Of a stretch of 64,000 nt of DNA, positions 22,879 to 35,012 are shown one piece after another (the first letter of the stretch is position 1; every line of letters begins with the position of its first letter). The position numbers and the translations under genes are program-made. Below the pieces are notes generated by a model. It was not told the DNA's origin. It saw only the letters and a list, made by a program, of their open reading frames with translations, and searched no databases. This DNA comes from Cryptomeria japonica (taxonomy: Eukaryota; Streptophyta; Pinopsida; Cupressales; Cupressaceae): contig NC_081408.1 of assembly GCF_030272615.1 (NCBI RefSeq), positions 618,200,476 through 618,264,475 of the forward strand, given 5' to 3'.

Positions 22879-23632
22879 TTAAAAGACTAAATGAATTCAA
22901 CCACAAAACCCTAGCCTAACAACAACAAAGATCCACCATAACATATGAAGATTACCTAAGACAATGCAAATAACTCAAAATCACAAAGATTATACCATCA
23001 CATGTCCAATAGGGTTTGGATCTCCATTCTTCCTATCTCCATTGATCTTGCTTGATATATTTGCTCTGAGATTTTATATGTGCACAAGAGCTCAACAAAG
23101 AAAGGAAATGTGGTTGCAAGTAGGCTTGATTGCATATGCAAGTTCGAAAGCATAGTCGAGTGGTTAGAATACATTCGTGAGGGTTGATAATGAAGGAAGC
23201 ATCTCCTTATATAGAAGGCACTATATGAAATGGAGGGATAATATTGAGAGGTGTAAAAGAGGTCGGCTATGATTAGAGGGTAGGTAGAGGAAATAAGAAA
23301 ATAATGAGAGGGTAGGTAGTGTAGGAATTAAGAGATGAATGACATGTGTCATAGGTAGAAAAGGCTAATGAATTAATTAAATAAATAAATATTCATTTAA
23401 TTAATAGAAGAATAGGGATCAATTAAATAAATAAAAGTATTTATTTAATTTAGGAAAAGGGTAATTTAAATAAATAAATGTATCTATTTAAATGAGAAAT
23501 AAGGCTAGAAGAGGATAAATGAATTAATTAAATAAATAAAGATTTATTTAATTAATAGAAGAATTAGGCTTAAAATAATTAAATAAATAAAGATATTTAT
23601 TTAATTAGACATGACAATTCTAGGTGTCTACA
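22879..23632 (-). repeat. LTR (5' LTR of the gag relic), minus strand
   Basis: On the minus strand it starts TGTAGACACCTAGAATTGTC (right edge 23632). A minus-strand TATATAAGG at 23205-23213 lies about 420 bp inside. Between them are five AT-rich palindromes (23372-23606). The inner (left) boundary and the primer site were not found; 22879 is only the limit of the gag frame. The TGTAGACA start and AT palindromes resemble the LTR beginning at 62546. Confidence 0.5.
23372..23606. repeat. Five AT-rich palindromes in the LTR
   Basis: Units such as AATTAAATAAATAAA followed by TATTTATTTAATT occur at about 23372-23405, 23420-23450, 23463-23492, 23523-23557 and 23577-23606, spaced 43-60 bp. Each can fold on itself. 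Confidence 0.75.
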
Positions 23633-25112
23633 GGTAATAATAAGTATTTCCATGAAAAATTGACATTTATAATAATTCAAAGAGCTGGAAATTGGAATAA
23701 TAGATTATTTTATAACATACTAGTACTTAAATGTCTATGAAATCCACAAGATCTGATCTCAAATTTGCCAAGTGTGTGTAGATCTCGCCTCCAAAAGTTG
23801 GAATCACTACTTCTCACACCAAAATAGCATTCAAAGTGGTCTTCTATGTACTATAATAGTTCAATAGTCCCACCGGGCATGTCAAAAACTATTGTCACCA
23901 AGATTGCACCCATGTATGCTCAACTGAAAGCTCAACAATCTTGTGAAACATGGGAATACTTTCAAGCCTATGGGTATGCCTATGGTGAAAGTAGACCTCC
24001 AGATTATAGGTTGGCTTCCTTTATGATGAATCTCCTGCAAACTTGACATGATGGGAAAAGAGATAGTAAGAATATTTTTAAATGGAAACCTATCCTAAGA
24101 GGTGATGGACCAAATATCTAAGAAACCTAATCAACTATATTGACTCACAATACATCTCAACAAAGAATACCTCATTCATGACCATTCAACTAAATAAGTA
24201 ATACATCAATATTTCATAGAAAAGGGCTAATTTCATAGCTTGCTTAAAGGAAAATAAAGTATTCTCAAAACTTTAAACTACCAATACTAGTTGAACACAA
24301 TCTATGGGTGGCTGGAAGAAGTTGAGTCCCACTTTTGGGCAAAAAGTGGAAGTGTTTTCTCTGTTTTTCAAATTTTCTGTCGATTGATGTCAAAATTTGA
24401 TGCACTTAGAGATTGAATCTCAAAAAACTTCAGTAATAGAAAATGTAGTGCTCAGAGTCTACTTTTCAAATATGTAATTTATTTTAATACCCACATGGTA
24501 GAAATTCTTTTTTAGTAGGCATGTTTAAAAACTAGTTTTTCAAAATGTCTGTTTCAAGACCATACCACGCATGTGTACGACCACCCTTTTTTGATGCAAA
24601 TAAATGAATTTTTGCAAATCCTTCTGGGAAATGATACCTAAGACACCAAATATTGATGAGAATATTTTTTCTTTTTTTTTTTTGAATATATTTTTTTTTA
24701 TTAATTTTTAACTGACAATAAAGTATATTTTCAAAACATCAAGTGTACGACCACCATAATTTGATGAAAATTTCATATTTTTCAATTTTATTTTTTTTAA
24801 TATTCAAAAGAATTGTATGTAGATTGATTCCATATAATTTATTTTTCTAAAATCCTAAAAACCAAAAAGTTATTAAAGTTTTAGTGAACCTTGGTATTTT
24901 AGGTTTAGGTTCCACTTTTGATTAATAAATAATACAAAAATAGTAAAAGTAATCTTATCACTATGAAATTTGCATTTTTGAAATCAGGACTTCGAAAACT
25001 CTAATGGGTTTTCGTTTTGTCAAAAAATTCAATCAGAAAGGCCCTCAAAAAATTAGGCCAAGGTAGAAATCTGATGTTGTTTTACCTTAGTCATTTTTTT
25101 GGAGGTCCAAGC
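23633..25112. other. AT-rich spacer left of the DNA transposon candidate
   Basis: No gene supported. 23846-24046 is open for 66 codons with no known motif. An 11-base phrase GTGTACGACCACC followed by TTTGATG recurs at about 24570 and 24744. CCACTTTTGGGCAAAAAGTGG (24329-24349) is a hairpin. The true left end of the DNA transposon may lie in this stretch rather than at 25113. Confidence 0.5.
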
Positions 25113-25137
25113 ATAGGCTTGGTGAGACCAAGCCTAT
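25113..25137. repeat. Perfect hairpin outside the left array
   Basis: Arms ATAGGCTTGG and CCAAGCCTAT (10 bp, perfect) round a TGAGA loop. Confidence 0.8.
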
Positions 25138-25189
25138 CCCGAAGCAAAAAACAAAGCTAAGGAATGTTTCCTGCCACTAATTTTAAAAA

Positions 25190-25312
25190 ATGGGCACCCG
25201 TTTTTTAAATTCAAAAAATGGGCGCCCGTTTCACTCTATATCGTTGAAAGAGAAACGGGCGCCCATTTTCAAAAACGGGCACCCGTTTTATTCAATAACA
25301 GGTGCCCATTTC
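25190..25312. repeat. Left palindrome array (5 units)
   Basis: AATGGGCACCCGTT (about 25192), AATGGGCGCCCGTT (25215), AACGGGCGCCCATT (25252), AACGGGCACCCGTT (25275) and a weaker CAGGTGCCCATT (25301). The consensus AACGGGCGCCCGTT is fully palindromic. Most variants are C-to-T or G-to-A at CpG, as expected from methylation decay. Confidence 0.88.
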
Positions 25313-25494
25313 TGAAAAGATCTCTTGGGCTAGAATCTGGCCCACAAGCACAAATCCCAATGATTGAATGATTTTTCAATCATTGGCTGACAGGTACGAT
25401 CTGCAAAGAGAATGTTTTGATTAATCATTCTCTTTGTTTTTCTTATTGTCGATTTGGTAAGGAGATTGATTCAAATTCAAATTTTGGTGTAGCC

Positions 25495-28400
25495 ATGGGA
25501 TCAAATCAATGCAGGAAGAGGAAAAAGAAGGTTCTGACAACTGAGGAGATAGCAGCAAATAGGGAGGAGGCAATGCGTCAACGAGAGAGAAGATCAAGAA
25601 TGAGACAAGGAGCTTCAAGTTCCACAATCGTTTTAGAAGAGGAGAACATCAATGAGACCATAAATGCTGACGAAGGAAACACAATAGAACCATTTAATTC
25701 AGGTGCATCTTCTAATCCATTATTGGATACATGTATGTCTTCACAACCCTATGTTTTTTCTCATGAAGAAATTGGTGATTTAGTAGAAGCAGGTTACTTA
25801 TTAAATTAAATTCTAATTGAAAATCAAACCCCAAATGAAATTAGAAGTCAAGTTGAAAGTGAAATTGAAATCCAAATTGAAACCCCAAATGAAACTAGAT
25901 CTCAACTTGAAATTGAAATTGAAACCAAATTTGAAACTCCAAATGAAATTGAAAATCCACCTACAACTAAAACCAATAATGTGTATGTAGACATGGAAAC
26001 ACCAATTGAAAATGAAACATGTTTGAAAGATAATAAAATGAATGAAAATTTTGAAATTAAAAGTGATGTACTAGACAACCTTCCTGGCTTGGTTTCATGG
26101 AGACAGATTAGGACACATACAAATAGATTGTTTAGACATTTTTTTTATAATAAGAAATTTGGGTTTCAATGTCAATTAATGGTACAACTAATTAAAATGA
26201 CTAAAATGCGAAAAGTGATGAAGAAGTCAGGATTTTATGTCAAACCCAAGAAGAAGGAGGAGTCTTTAAAACAAGTTGTATCGACTGTTGCCAACGCCTT
26301 TGATACAATTGGAAATAAAAATCGTTCCAAAGATAAAAATACGGCACGACGGGCAATAACAACAACTTTAGTAAGCCAAACAACTTCTAATAAAACAATG
26401 ATGAGTAACATAAGTGGATATCTTAATATTCATCGCAAATCTTTGTCAAGAGATGTAAAAAGAAGAGTTAATTTTGAAAGTGATCCGGCAAACAAATTGT
26501 GGACTTTTAGTGGTAGACTACCAAGGTCTGATATGAAACTTACTGGCGAAGTCAAAAATTTGATCGAAAAATTCTGGCACGATAATACGAGAGTATCACC
26601 TAATGTTAGAGATGTTCTTAATTTAAGAGTTGGGTCAAAAATTCATGATCCACATCCAAAACACCTATTGGACATGACTCAAACTGAATTGTATAAAAAA
26701 ATTTTGGATGATAAGGTGTTGACTATTAGCATTTGTCAAAGGTCTTTTGAAAAGTGTAAACCTTGGTATGTTCGAATTAACAAGGAAAGAGTCACATGTT
26801 GTTGCAAAACTCATGCTCAATTTCGCTACCATTATGATGCATTTCGATATATACGTGTTACCATGCATAGTAATGGAATGTTCTAAGAATCTTGTATAAA
26901 TATACCACCTGAAACTATAAAGGAGTTTATTTCAAGTTTGTTTTGCAACCCACTAAATGAACAAAATTCTCTTTTCAATGCATGTGTTTATGGTGTATGT
27001 GATATATGTGGCAATCTTGCATTGTTGGATGAATGTTTGCATGAAAATGTTTCAAATGATTTTGGACAACAATTAATTGATGTTAAAAGATTTAAAAGTA
27101 TTGAGTATCCACTGAAGGATGAAAAGGTTGGAAAACGATGCAATCTAATCACTGAAAAAGTTAGTGTTCATGCATTTATGAATGAATTCAAGAGTAACAT
27201 CATACCTAAATATGTTAAACACACTCAAAATGCTAGATGGCTCGATGGTCAGTTTCAAATATGTAAGGATACATTTCCTGTTGGTAGTATACTTTCGGTT
27301 GTTGACTTTGCAGAGAACTACACGCTTGCACCACAAGGTGAGGTACAATCACAATACTACAATTCAGTGCAGGTATCAATTTTTGTCCATATTGTCTATA
27401 GGCATGCACCAGATAGTACACAAGAGGATCACAAAATTTTGAGAGAGTACCATTTCTATATGAGTGATAATAAATTACACTCATCTGAGTTTGTCCAGTT
27501 TTGCTTCAAGACCTTTTTTCAAAATTTGAGGGAGAGAGAAATTCAGATGACACAATATCTAATATGGTCTGATAATTGCATAGGGCAATTCAAGAATTCT
27601 AGAATGTTTTATTGGTTGAGTAGGATTCATAAGAAAACTAATATCGAACACATTTGGAGTTTTTTTGAGGTTGGACATGGGAAAGGAGAACATGACGGTG
27701 TCGGTGCATGTGTTAAGAGAGCCCTTTGCAAAGAGCAACTCAAATTCGAGGAAAAGGCTAAATTTAAAAATGCAAGTGCAATTGTGGATTGGTGTAGTGC
27801 AAATTTATCCACAGGATCAAGTCAAAACTCTACAATTAGACGTTTTTTCTGGCTAGTTAAAGAGGAGAATATCCTTCCAAGATATGATTGTGATACAATA
27901 AATGGGTCAGCTAGATGGCATTCATTTAAGAGTTCTAATTCTAACACTTGGACTATATGGACTAGAGAGCTTGCATGTTTTTGTCAATTTTGTATTGCAG
28001 GTGAATGGGAAGAATGAGAGAATATGGAATGGGTCGAAGAATGGCGACACAAATCCTTAACACCTACTGAGACACAATATGAAGATGTTAGAAGAAATGA
28101 AGACCCCGATCATGCATTTGCATCAGAAGATTATGATCGTGTTTCAGACCTCATACAACCTGGTAATTTAATTCAATTTATTGTTTATAACTTTAAATTA
28201 TATATTTTTATGTATTGTCATATAATTTTTGATTACATATTTGAATTATAAATTCTAACAAGTTTTATTTCTACACATTGTACTTAAATTTGTTTTATAG
28301 GACATGTGTATGTTGTTGTTGCACCTGAGGATAATGATGAGCAAGTTGAGTATTGGCTAGCTAGATGTGTAGAACCTAAGAAAAAGTTGATATGTGATCA

Positions 28401-28686
28401 AGTAGATGATGATGGTTTTCAGTATCCAGTTGGGTCTGTTGTGGTGGTTGGTACATGGCTACGCAAATACTTAACAAGAAGGAATGGCTTATTGGCTTAT
28501 GAAGACTACCAATCAGAAAAGAAGATTATACACTATTCTCATTTGGTGGTGGCAACAAACATCAAATTAGAAAGATACAAAGGTAGACCTGCTAATAAGG
28601 TATTGTGGACACTTTCAGTAGAAGAGCATAAGGCAATCATAGACGCATTGCAGAAGAGAGAGGGTGCAGATGGTAAATTAGGTTGA
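25495..28686 (+). pseudogene. DDE/D-like transposase of an unassigned DNA transposon superfamily
   Basis: One plus-strand frame of ~1,017 codons with one intron (28163-28300) and three in-frame stops (TAA 25807, TAA 26884, TGA 28015). The chosen start, GCCATGGGA at 25495, precedes a basic, nuclear-localisation-like stretch (CRKRKKKV). 25810-25980 is an Asn/Glu/Thr-rich repeat linker. 26938-28017 is the likely catalytic core: a CX2C finger (VCDICG), then SVVDFAENY (Asp at 27304), LIWSDNCIGQFKN (Asp at 27571) and FFEVGHGKGEHDGVG (Glu/Asp near 27688-27696), then a Cys-rich ACFCQFC. The exon after the intron (28301-28686) has YWLARC and YPVGSVVVVGTWL, like a small chromatin-binding domain. I recall similar DNxxGQFK...HGKG.xDG proteins from animal transposons, but the superfamily (Sola-like, KDZ-like or other) is not settled. 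Confidence 0.7.
28163..28300 (+). other. Intron in the transposase gene
   Basis: Donor CTG|GTAATT and acceptor TTTTATAG|GACATG. The intron is 138 bp, AT-rich and contains in-frame stops; removing it joins the two flanking frames without a shift. This argues for a real, once-spliced gene rather than a chance ORF. Confidence 0.75.
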
Positions 28687-28716
28687 ATCAAATTTATATG
28701 CATGTAAGTTTGTGTT

Positions 28717-29284
28717 ACTTGTGTGAACTCTTTTATATTTAATCATGATAATTGTTTTTCTTTGTCCCTTTAACATTGTATTTGTCTACATTTGATACAA
28801 TTTTGGTTTCATAAACAACATTGTATTAGTTATCTTCTTCTTAATGCTATTTTGTGCACATTGTAATTGTGTTACAATTGAATTCTAATTTTTTATGATA
28901 TATTTATTTTATCGTAATCTCTTCATAGATTAATTGTAAGTTCAAAGATAGAATTATGTCTTAAATATGACCTGACTCTATATTTATCATTGTATGACAA
29001 ATCTATATTTATAGTGTGGTCAACTTAAGAGGAAAGTCGATACTATGTTTGTAGCTTCCTAATAATTTGGTTAGCCTTAGTTCCATCAATCTATTGGATT
29101 CCTCTATGAGATTCATTTATAATTAATAGGTCGATACTTGTGTGAACTCTTTTAAATATTTAATCATGATAATTGTTTTTCTTTGTCCCTTTAACATTGT
29201 ATTTGTCTACATTTGATACAATTTTGGTTTCATAAACAACATTGTATTAGTTATCTTATTCTTAATGTTATTTTGTGCACATTG
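28717..29284. repeat. Local direct repeat (~148 bp twice)
   Basis: 28717-28863 and 29136-29284 are nearly identical (ACTTGTGTGAACTCTTTTA to TTTTGTGCACATTG), with 272 bp of single-copy sequence between. It lies just 3' of the transposase gene and is probably a local duplication in the 3' region. Confidence 0.88.
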
Positions 29285-29339
29285 AATTATAAACTATTGC
29301 ACTATAAGATGATCAATCACAATGTTAATATATAAAGTC

Positions 29340-29690
29340 ATAAATAGATCACATAACAAGTCATAAATAAAAAGTCCTATATACAATCACATAACAATTC
29401 CTGATGACATAATAACAAGTCTTGAAATAATAATTTAATAAGGAAATGACATTAAACCAAGTCCAAATAGCATAATAACAAAACAATGTATCACATATAT
29501 AATCACTAGAGTGCGCCAAATCACATAACACGACCTGTAATATTAATAACAAGGAAATGACATAATAAAAAGTCCTATATATAATCAGGTAACACATAAC
29601 AACAAGTCCTATATATAATCACATAATAACAAGTCCCCAGATAACATAACAAGTGTCATCATAAAAAGTCCACAATACAATAACATGACA
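29340..29690. repeat. Degenerate minisatellite
   Basis: Repeated variants of ATAACAAGTCCTATATATAA and ATCACATAAC, roughly a dozen times, AT-rich. It lies in the 3' region shared by the transposase gene and the converging minus-strand gene. Confidence 0.75.
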
Positions 29691-30310
29691 TGATCTAAAA
29701 TATACAATCTAAGAACTTGTGTGCATCTCATCTGTAGTCCTCTTCACTCCACGTGAAGGTGGCTGAGATGAATCATCCTGCTGCACGTGGTCCTGAGATG
29801 CACCATCCTGTGTTTGTGCAATATCAGTGTCTCCACCCTCCTGTGCAGTATTAGTGACTCCACCCTCCTGTGCAGTATCAGTGTCTGCACCCTCCTATAC
29901 ATTATTAAAAGATTTTACATGAGAATAAGATTTAACATGAGAAGAAGTTACTTGCATAATTCACTTATAAAGTAATTAAATACTAAAAAATTTAAAAAAA
30001 ATTACCATACGACCGTGCTCTACAATGCCCTCACTGGTACGTGGAGGTCCACTATCATGAACAAGAAAAGTGGTCATAGCCAAGTCCTGCAAAAAAAAAC
30101 ATTTTACATCAATTTTGATAATCCCTATAAAAGCCAGGTACAAAGTATAAACAAATTAGAAATTATTTTTTTAATCATCGTGCCTCAAATGATAATGCCA
30201 ATGGTTGCATTTGGTTCAACCCCATAGCCATACCAATATTGGTAATGGTGTGGGCCTAAACAACATATATAAAGCATGAATCAAACTTGTATATATACAT
30301 AAATTATAAA

Positions 30311-30314
<4 letters not shown>

Positions 30315-30355
<41 letters not shown>
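30315..30355. repeat. (AT)n microsatellite
   Basis: About 20 AT units inside an intron of the minus-strand gene. Confidence 0.95.
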
Positions 30356-30356
<1 letters not shown>

Positions 30357-31796
30357 TACAAGATTATCACATAAAAGTATACATGTGATGCAGGCAAAGT
30401 AACTAATGGTCGAAGGCATACATGTGATGCGCCATCAAACAATCTAGAAGCCTACAATTGCAAAAAATAACGAACATGAATCAAAGTTGTACTTAAATTA
30501 GTAAGCATGTAAACACTTCAAATTAATGGATGAAAAACATACTAGTGGTATATGAGGCTGAGCCTCAATGGTCCATGGGTCACGTGAAGAACTACCCACC
30601 TCAATGCTACATGAAGCACCCTACAAAATTGAAAAAACATATCATATGTAAATCATTACATTAAAAAATTTATTGTTTATTTTAAATGTACATATCAATA
30701 CAATGTATCTAGATGAAAGTGCATACCGTAAATGGGGCACCAAAATCTCTAGGTATTGAGGTAACATGTTGTCGATTCCTCAATGATGTGGTATGATCCA
30801 TCCTTTGTTCAGAAAAAATTGACTCATGTTATGGTTCATATGTGTATATATAAGGAATTTAATATTGCATTGTAAATTATACAAATAAATTTGTACCTCT
30901 GTAGGCTGATCATCATCTGCCCACAGGAGATCAACATATGAAGAGACGACATCAACATGTGCAGCTTCCTTGACATCATCATAACCACCATGGGCGGCAT
31001 TAGCATCATCAAAATCACCATCTCCTCCAGGGGCAGCCTCACTTTGTGGACCCCTACATACATCCCCACAGCTCGTGCAAACATGTGCTAAGCAGGGGCC
31101 AGCCCTCACCTCCCGCAACTGCTATACCAAATTGCCCTACAGGGCACTCAATGAACCTAGAGCAGAATCCACTGCTCAATGATGGGCAGGTGCTGGAACA
31201 ACTGGTGATGGAAGAGGAACCAATGGATCATCGCGCACATGATTTCTAACCCTGTCGCTCAATTTTTCTCCTGGCCTATCCTGGGGCATGCCTCTCCCAA
31301 CCCCCTGAAATGATCTAATATCAAAGTAATTGGGCTTTTTGCCCAATTGAAATTCCGCCCATAATTTCTTCAAAAAATACATCGCGACCTCATGATTGGA
31401 GTGTGGTGGATGGTCAAAGACCATCCACCACCACTCCCAAAAGTGGCTAGCAATGCTCGGGTGCCTACACCATCGAATAGAGATCCGTGGCTTCTTCGGA
31501 TCTATCTCTTCACCCGTCTTAGGGTTCACAAAATATTTTTTCAAATCTATTTTTGTTATTTTTAAGTCATTAACTTGTTTGTATGTGAGGCCATTAGCGT
31601 AAAATGCACGCAATCCCTCACACCAACTACGATAGCTATCTAGCTCACTATCTAATGCCTGCACAGACTGTACAATGCCTTGCATACTATCTGCAAGGCG
31701 TAACAACTGAGGAGGTGGATGAGGCTCACGCCTAATAGTATGAATATCTCTAATCAAAGCATCAATATTTGTCCTAATTGTTTGTCTCAATTGATC

Positions 31797-31834
31797 GGGT
31801 GGAGGTGGAGGTGGAGGTGGAGGTGGAGGTGGTA
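31797..31834. repeat. (GGTGGA)n codon repeat
   Basis: Plus-strand GGAGGT repeats; on the coding minus strand this is the 12-proline run. Confidence 0.9.
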
Positions 31835-31874
31835 CTAGACCTAATAGCTCATCTATCTCAAACTCATCCATCAT

Positions 31875-33835
31875 GTGAAAATAATCTGCATATATACAAA
31901 CATGAAAATTTACAAACTTGAAAATTTACAATTACAATTACATTGAACATGAAAATTTACAATTACAAACTATTTAAATTACATTTCACCTTCCAAAAAA
32001 ACTTATAATTAAATACAATTTAGTAACTTAAATATAAAAAAAGGAAACTCACATATAGATCTATAATATTATTAATAGGTGGGTAATAATAAGCTTCATT
32101 TAAGAAATATTATCCACTTAAATCAAAGTATAAGAAGAATTCTACAAAATAAAACATCATAATGCCCATGCAACTCAAACAATACTTTTTAACATCTAAA
32201 GATGAATTAACTTATAAGTTCCATCAAAATCATAAAAACAATCATAAGTTAAAGTCATAAGTTATATCTATGAACTTGTCAATACATGTACTACTTTGTT
32301 GTGTTATTTTCTAGAATCATTGGATGATTTAGTGATCACAACTAGTAGTACTACACTAAGTTGAAGCTTGAATAAATGACCATTTTTTGTGATTTCACAT
32401 TCTAGTCATTTACTTGGACATCTTGGCACTTGAAAATGACCGTCTTACATGAGATGAATTTGTTTGATATGTTTTATATGTATTGATTTTATTGATCTTT
32501 TAAGGTTTTATTTGAGGTGGTATCATAGGTTTCTCTATTCATCCTTTTGTGGTAAAATTAGAAAGGGATAACTATGATTCTTTTGTAAAATGGTATCTTG
32601 ATAAGTTTTAAGGTGGTGTAATCATTTTTCTTTTATGTATGGAGTCATACCTAAACTAGAAACACTAGAAATTATATAATCTTGGTGTAACATCATTGAC
32701 TATGTAGGAGTGATTTGATCTAACTTATCAAGATCATGATTCTATGTGTATTGCATTGGATATTGGTTACCCCCACACACTTTGGAATAGACTTTAGGAG
32801 ATCCATGGAGACCCTCATATCTCTCCATTCCTAGAGGATCCTATTGTATCTATTGTTTCATTCCATTTGTACTAGATGAAGATCACATACACTTCAATGG
32901 TGATACTTAAGAGGAAATTTATTATATCATATTAAATAATTTATTTACATATTAAATAATTTTCAAAATATATTTTAATTATGTACATCAATTATATCAA
33001 TTAGAATAAACATTTGGTAATGAAATACAAGCAATTATCATAAAAAATTTAGAATCAATTCATTCTAAATGTAAAATGATACATACACATATAAATATAT
33101 AATCAGTTTTTTTATTTTAAAATATACTTGGCAAAATAAATTTATATAGACGTGTAAATTTTTAAGTAATTTAGTGGGGTTTATATAATGAAACCTATCC
33201 AAGAAAATTTGTCATATATTAGAATACATAACTCATCTAAATTAGATTATTTGGGATAACTATGATTCTTTTGTAAAATGGTTTCTCTATTGATTATTTG
33301 GTCGCAATTATTAATCTAAATATGAGATCATTAATAAAAAATAGTATATAATATAATTTATAAATATTTAATTAATATTATTATTAGAAATATATTATTA
33401 TTATGTATATTATTAATGTTGTTTTATATATAATAAATTAATAATAATTAAAACTAATGAATTCATACTTAAATGATTAAAACTAATTCTTTTCCAAGAA
33501 TCTAATTAGATATAAAAGAAAACTACTGAGTGAAGAGGGTAATTGACAAGCCTATAATTAGGTATTGCGATTTGAATTTACTCAAACATATCAAATCTAA
33601 CGGGGTTGATAGGACAAATTAATCACTTCAAAATTTGAAAATCCAATTCAATTGAATAGTTTGGTATGCATCTAGCTCGGCATATTTTTCCTTTTGTTAT
33701 TAATGAAAATAATAAAACCATTTTAGTTATGGATATTTCCATGTCAACCTTGTCTACAATAGTTATAATGCATATCTCACAATTTTTAGTTTGAAAATTA
33801 AATGTAATGGCCAATAATACTTACTACAACTTATG
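31875..33835. other. AT-rich spacer inside the DNA transposon candidate
   Basis: No gene on either strand. The phrase GGATAACTATGATTCTTTTGTAAAATGGT occurs in part at about 32566 and again near 33255, so some local duplication is present. Frames longer than 60 codons (33623-33814) have no motif. Confidence 0.55.
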
Positions 33836-34330
33836 GGGCATTGGGGTTCTTTCAAGTGTGTTTTATGTAAGGAAATTAGTGAGATTATGACCATCCTTTT
33901 GTGCAATGTGAATTTGCAAAAATAATATGGAATTCATTTTTGCAAAGATGAGGGATTGAATGGACGATGCCACATAATCTCCCTAATATTTTGGACTATT
34001 TGAAATTTAATATGTCTAGTTCTATCTTGTGGTTCATTCGGAATTAAACTGCTATCATCATCATTTGGCCTATCTAGCTAGAAAGGAACATGCGAGTTTT
34101 CAAGGATAAGGAAAGAGTAGTTAGTACAATATGGGATGTAGTGGAGAGGTCTCTTTGGTCGAACTTGGTAGCGTTCATATTAAAATGATTAGGAAGTAAA
34201 GAGGAAGAGATGGCTTGGGTGGATGCTTGGCTGAATTTTAGGTGGCATGGTGGGCCAACAATAGAGGTTGATTTGGTGACCAATCTAGGTGTGGGGCAGA
34301 AGGATAAGGATGGGTTTTTTGATGTGAAGC
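33836..34330 (+). pseudogene. L1-type LINE ORF2 3' end (zf-RVT region)
   Basis: Plus-strand pieces read CVLCKEI, then in a shifted frame YDHPFVQCEFAKIIWNSFL, then ILWFIRN and IIWPI, stop, LERNMRVFKD and WDVVERSLW. This Cys/His pattern (CxLC...DHxFxxC.FA..IW) and the W-x-ERN motif are the C-terminal zinc-binding region of plant L1 ORF2. At least one frameshift and several stops. It is a 5'-truncated insertion or a leftover inside the transposon candidate. Confidence 0.7.
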
Positions 34331-34479
34331 AATTATAAAAGGAACATTAATCCATGGTGTCTAACTCAATTGCTTAGGACATGAAAACGTTAAAATTTCT
34401 GACACTAAATATAGCCACCATTAGGAATGCTTAAGGTGGTTGATAACATAAATGTTAGGGTTTTAATTAAAGATTATAA

Positions 34480-34536
34480 TTTAGGGTTTAGGGTTTTAAA
34501 TAAAGATTATAATTTAGGGTTTAGGGTTTAGGGTTA
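34480..34536. repeat. Interstitial telomere-like TTTAGGG repeats
   Basis: TTTAGGG occurs singly and in runs, including three in a row at about 34512-34534, inside two copies of a TAAAGATTATAATTTAGGG phrase (34468 and 34503). It matches the plant telomere repeat. Too short to be a telomere; possibly repair filler or transposon sequence. Confidence 0.7.
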
Positions 34537-35012
34537 ATCAACCAAGAAAGTCAAATTTCTCCTGGGACTTGTTTGTTTTTTTCTATTTAGGGTTTAGTGT
34601 TTGTTTTTCTGTTCAGGGTTTATTGTCTATTTTTTGTGTCTAATTTTTATTGTTCGTTTACGTTTTTTTGTTTTTTTTTTCCTAAGGTTTTTACTATTCA
34701 TGTTTTTTGCAATATTTGAAAACTAAAAACTATTTTAAACATGAAATAAAATAAAATAAAACATGATTTTCGAACTTTAAAACATAAAAATTAAAAAATA
34801 ACAATACATTAACATTTTTTTATGAAAAACAATAAAAATAAATAAAATAGAATATAAAAAATAAAACTAAATACCTAGAAGGAGGTAAAAATGGTCTAGG
34901 GGGGTCAGCTGGGTTGAAAAAGATGGGTACGTGTGCTCCTCAGAAACGCCTACCCATTTTTCAAAGAATAAAAATGATAGAAAATGGTTTAAAAAAAAAA
35001 AAATACATTTTA

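Larger units (their letters stand above)
29709..31874 (-). pseudogene. Minus-strand multi-exon accessory gene of the DNA transposon, unknown function
   Basis: Start ATG at 31874. The first exon (to about 31176) encodes DEFEIDELLGLV, a 12-proline run, a helical segment, then a Trp-rich block (SHFWEWWWMVFDHPP) and a basic tail. Further exon candidates with GT/AG ends read on the minus strand: about 31125-30897 (Asp/Ala-rich; donor at 30896), 30803-30727, 30625-30557, 30455-30377, 30253-30177, 30086-30006 (TTTGCAG acceptor, GTAATT donor) and a last exon 29894-29709 (acceptor TGTATAG; repeats of TDTAQEGG; ends VKRTTDEMHTSS). Three stops at 31125-31178 and some missing donors mark it as decayed. 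No known domain recognised. Its converging position in the same ends suggests a second element protein, but it could be a captured gene. Confidence 0.5.

Noticed and set aside
24329-24349. Hairpin CCACTTTTGGGCAAAAAGTGG as terminal inverted repeat of the DNA transposon
   Set aside because: No matching sequence found near the right end (35100-35400).
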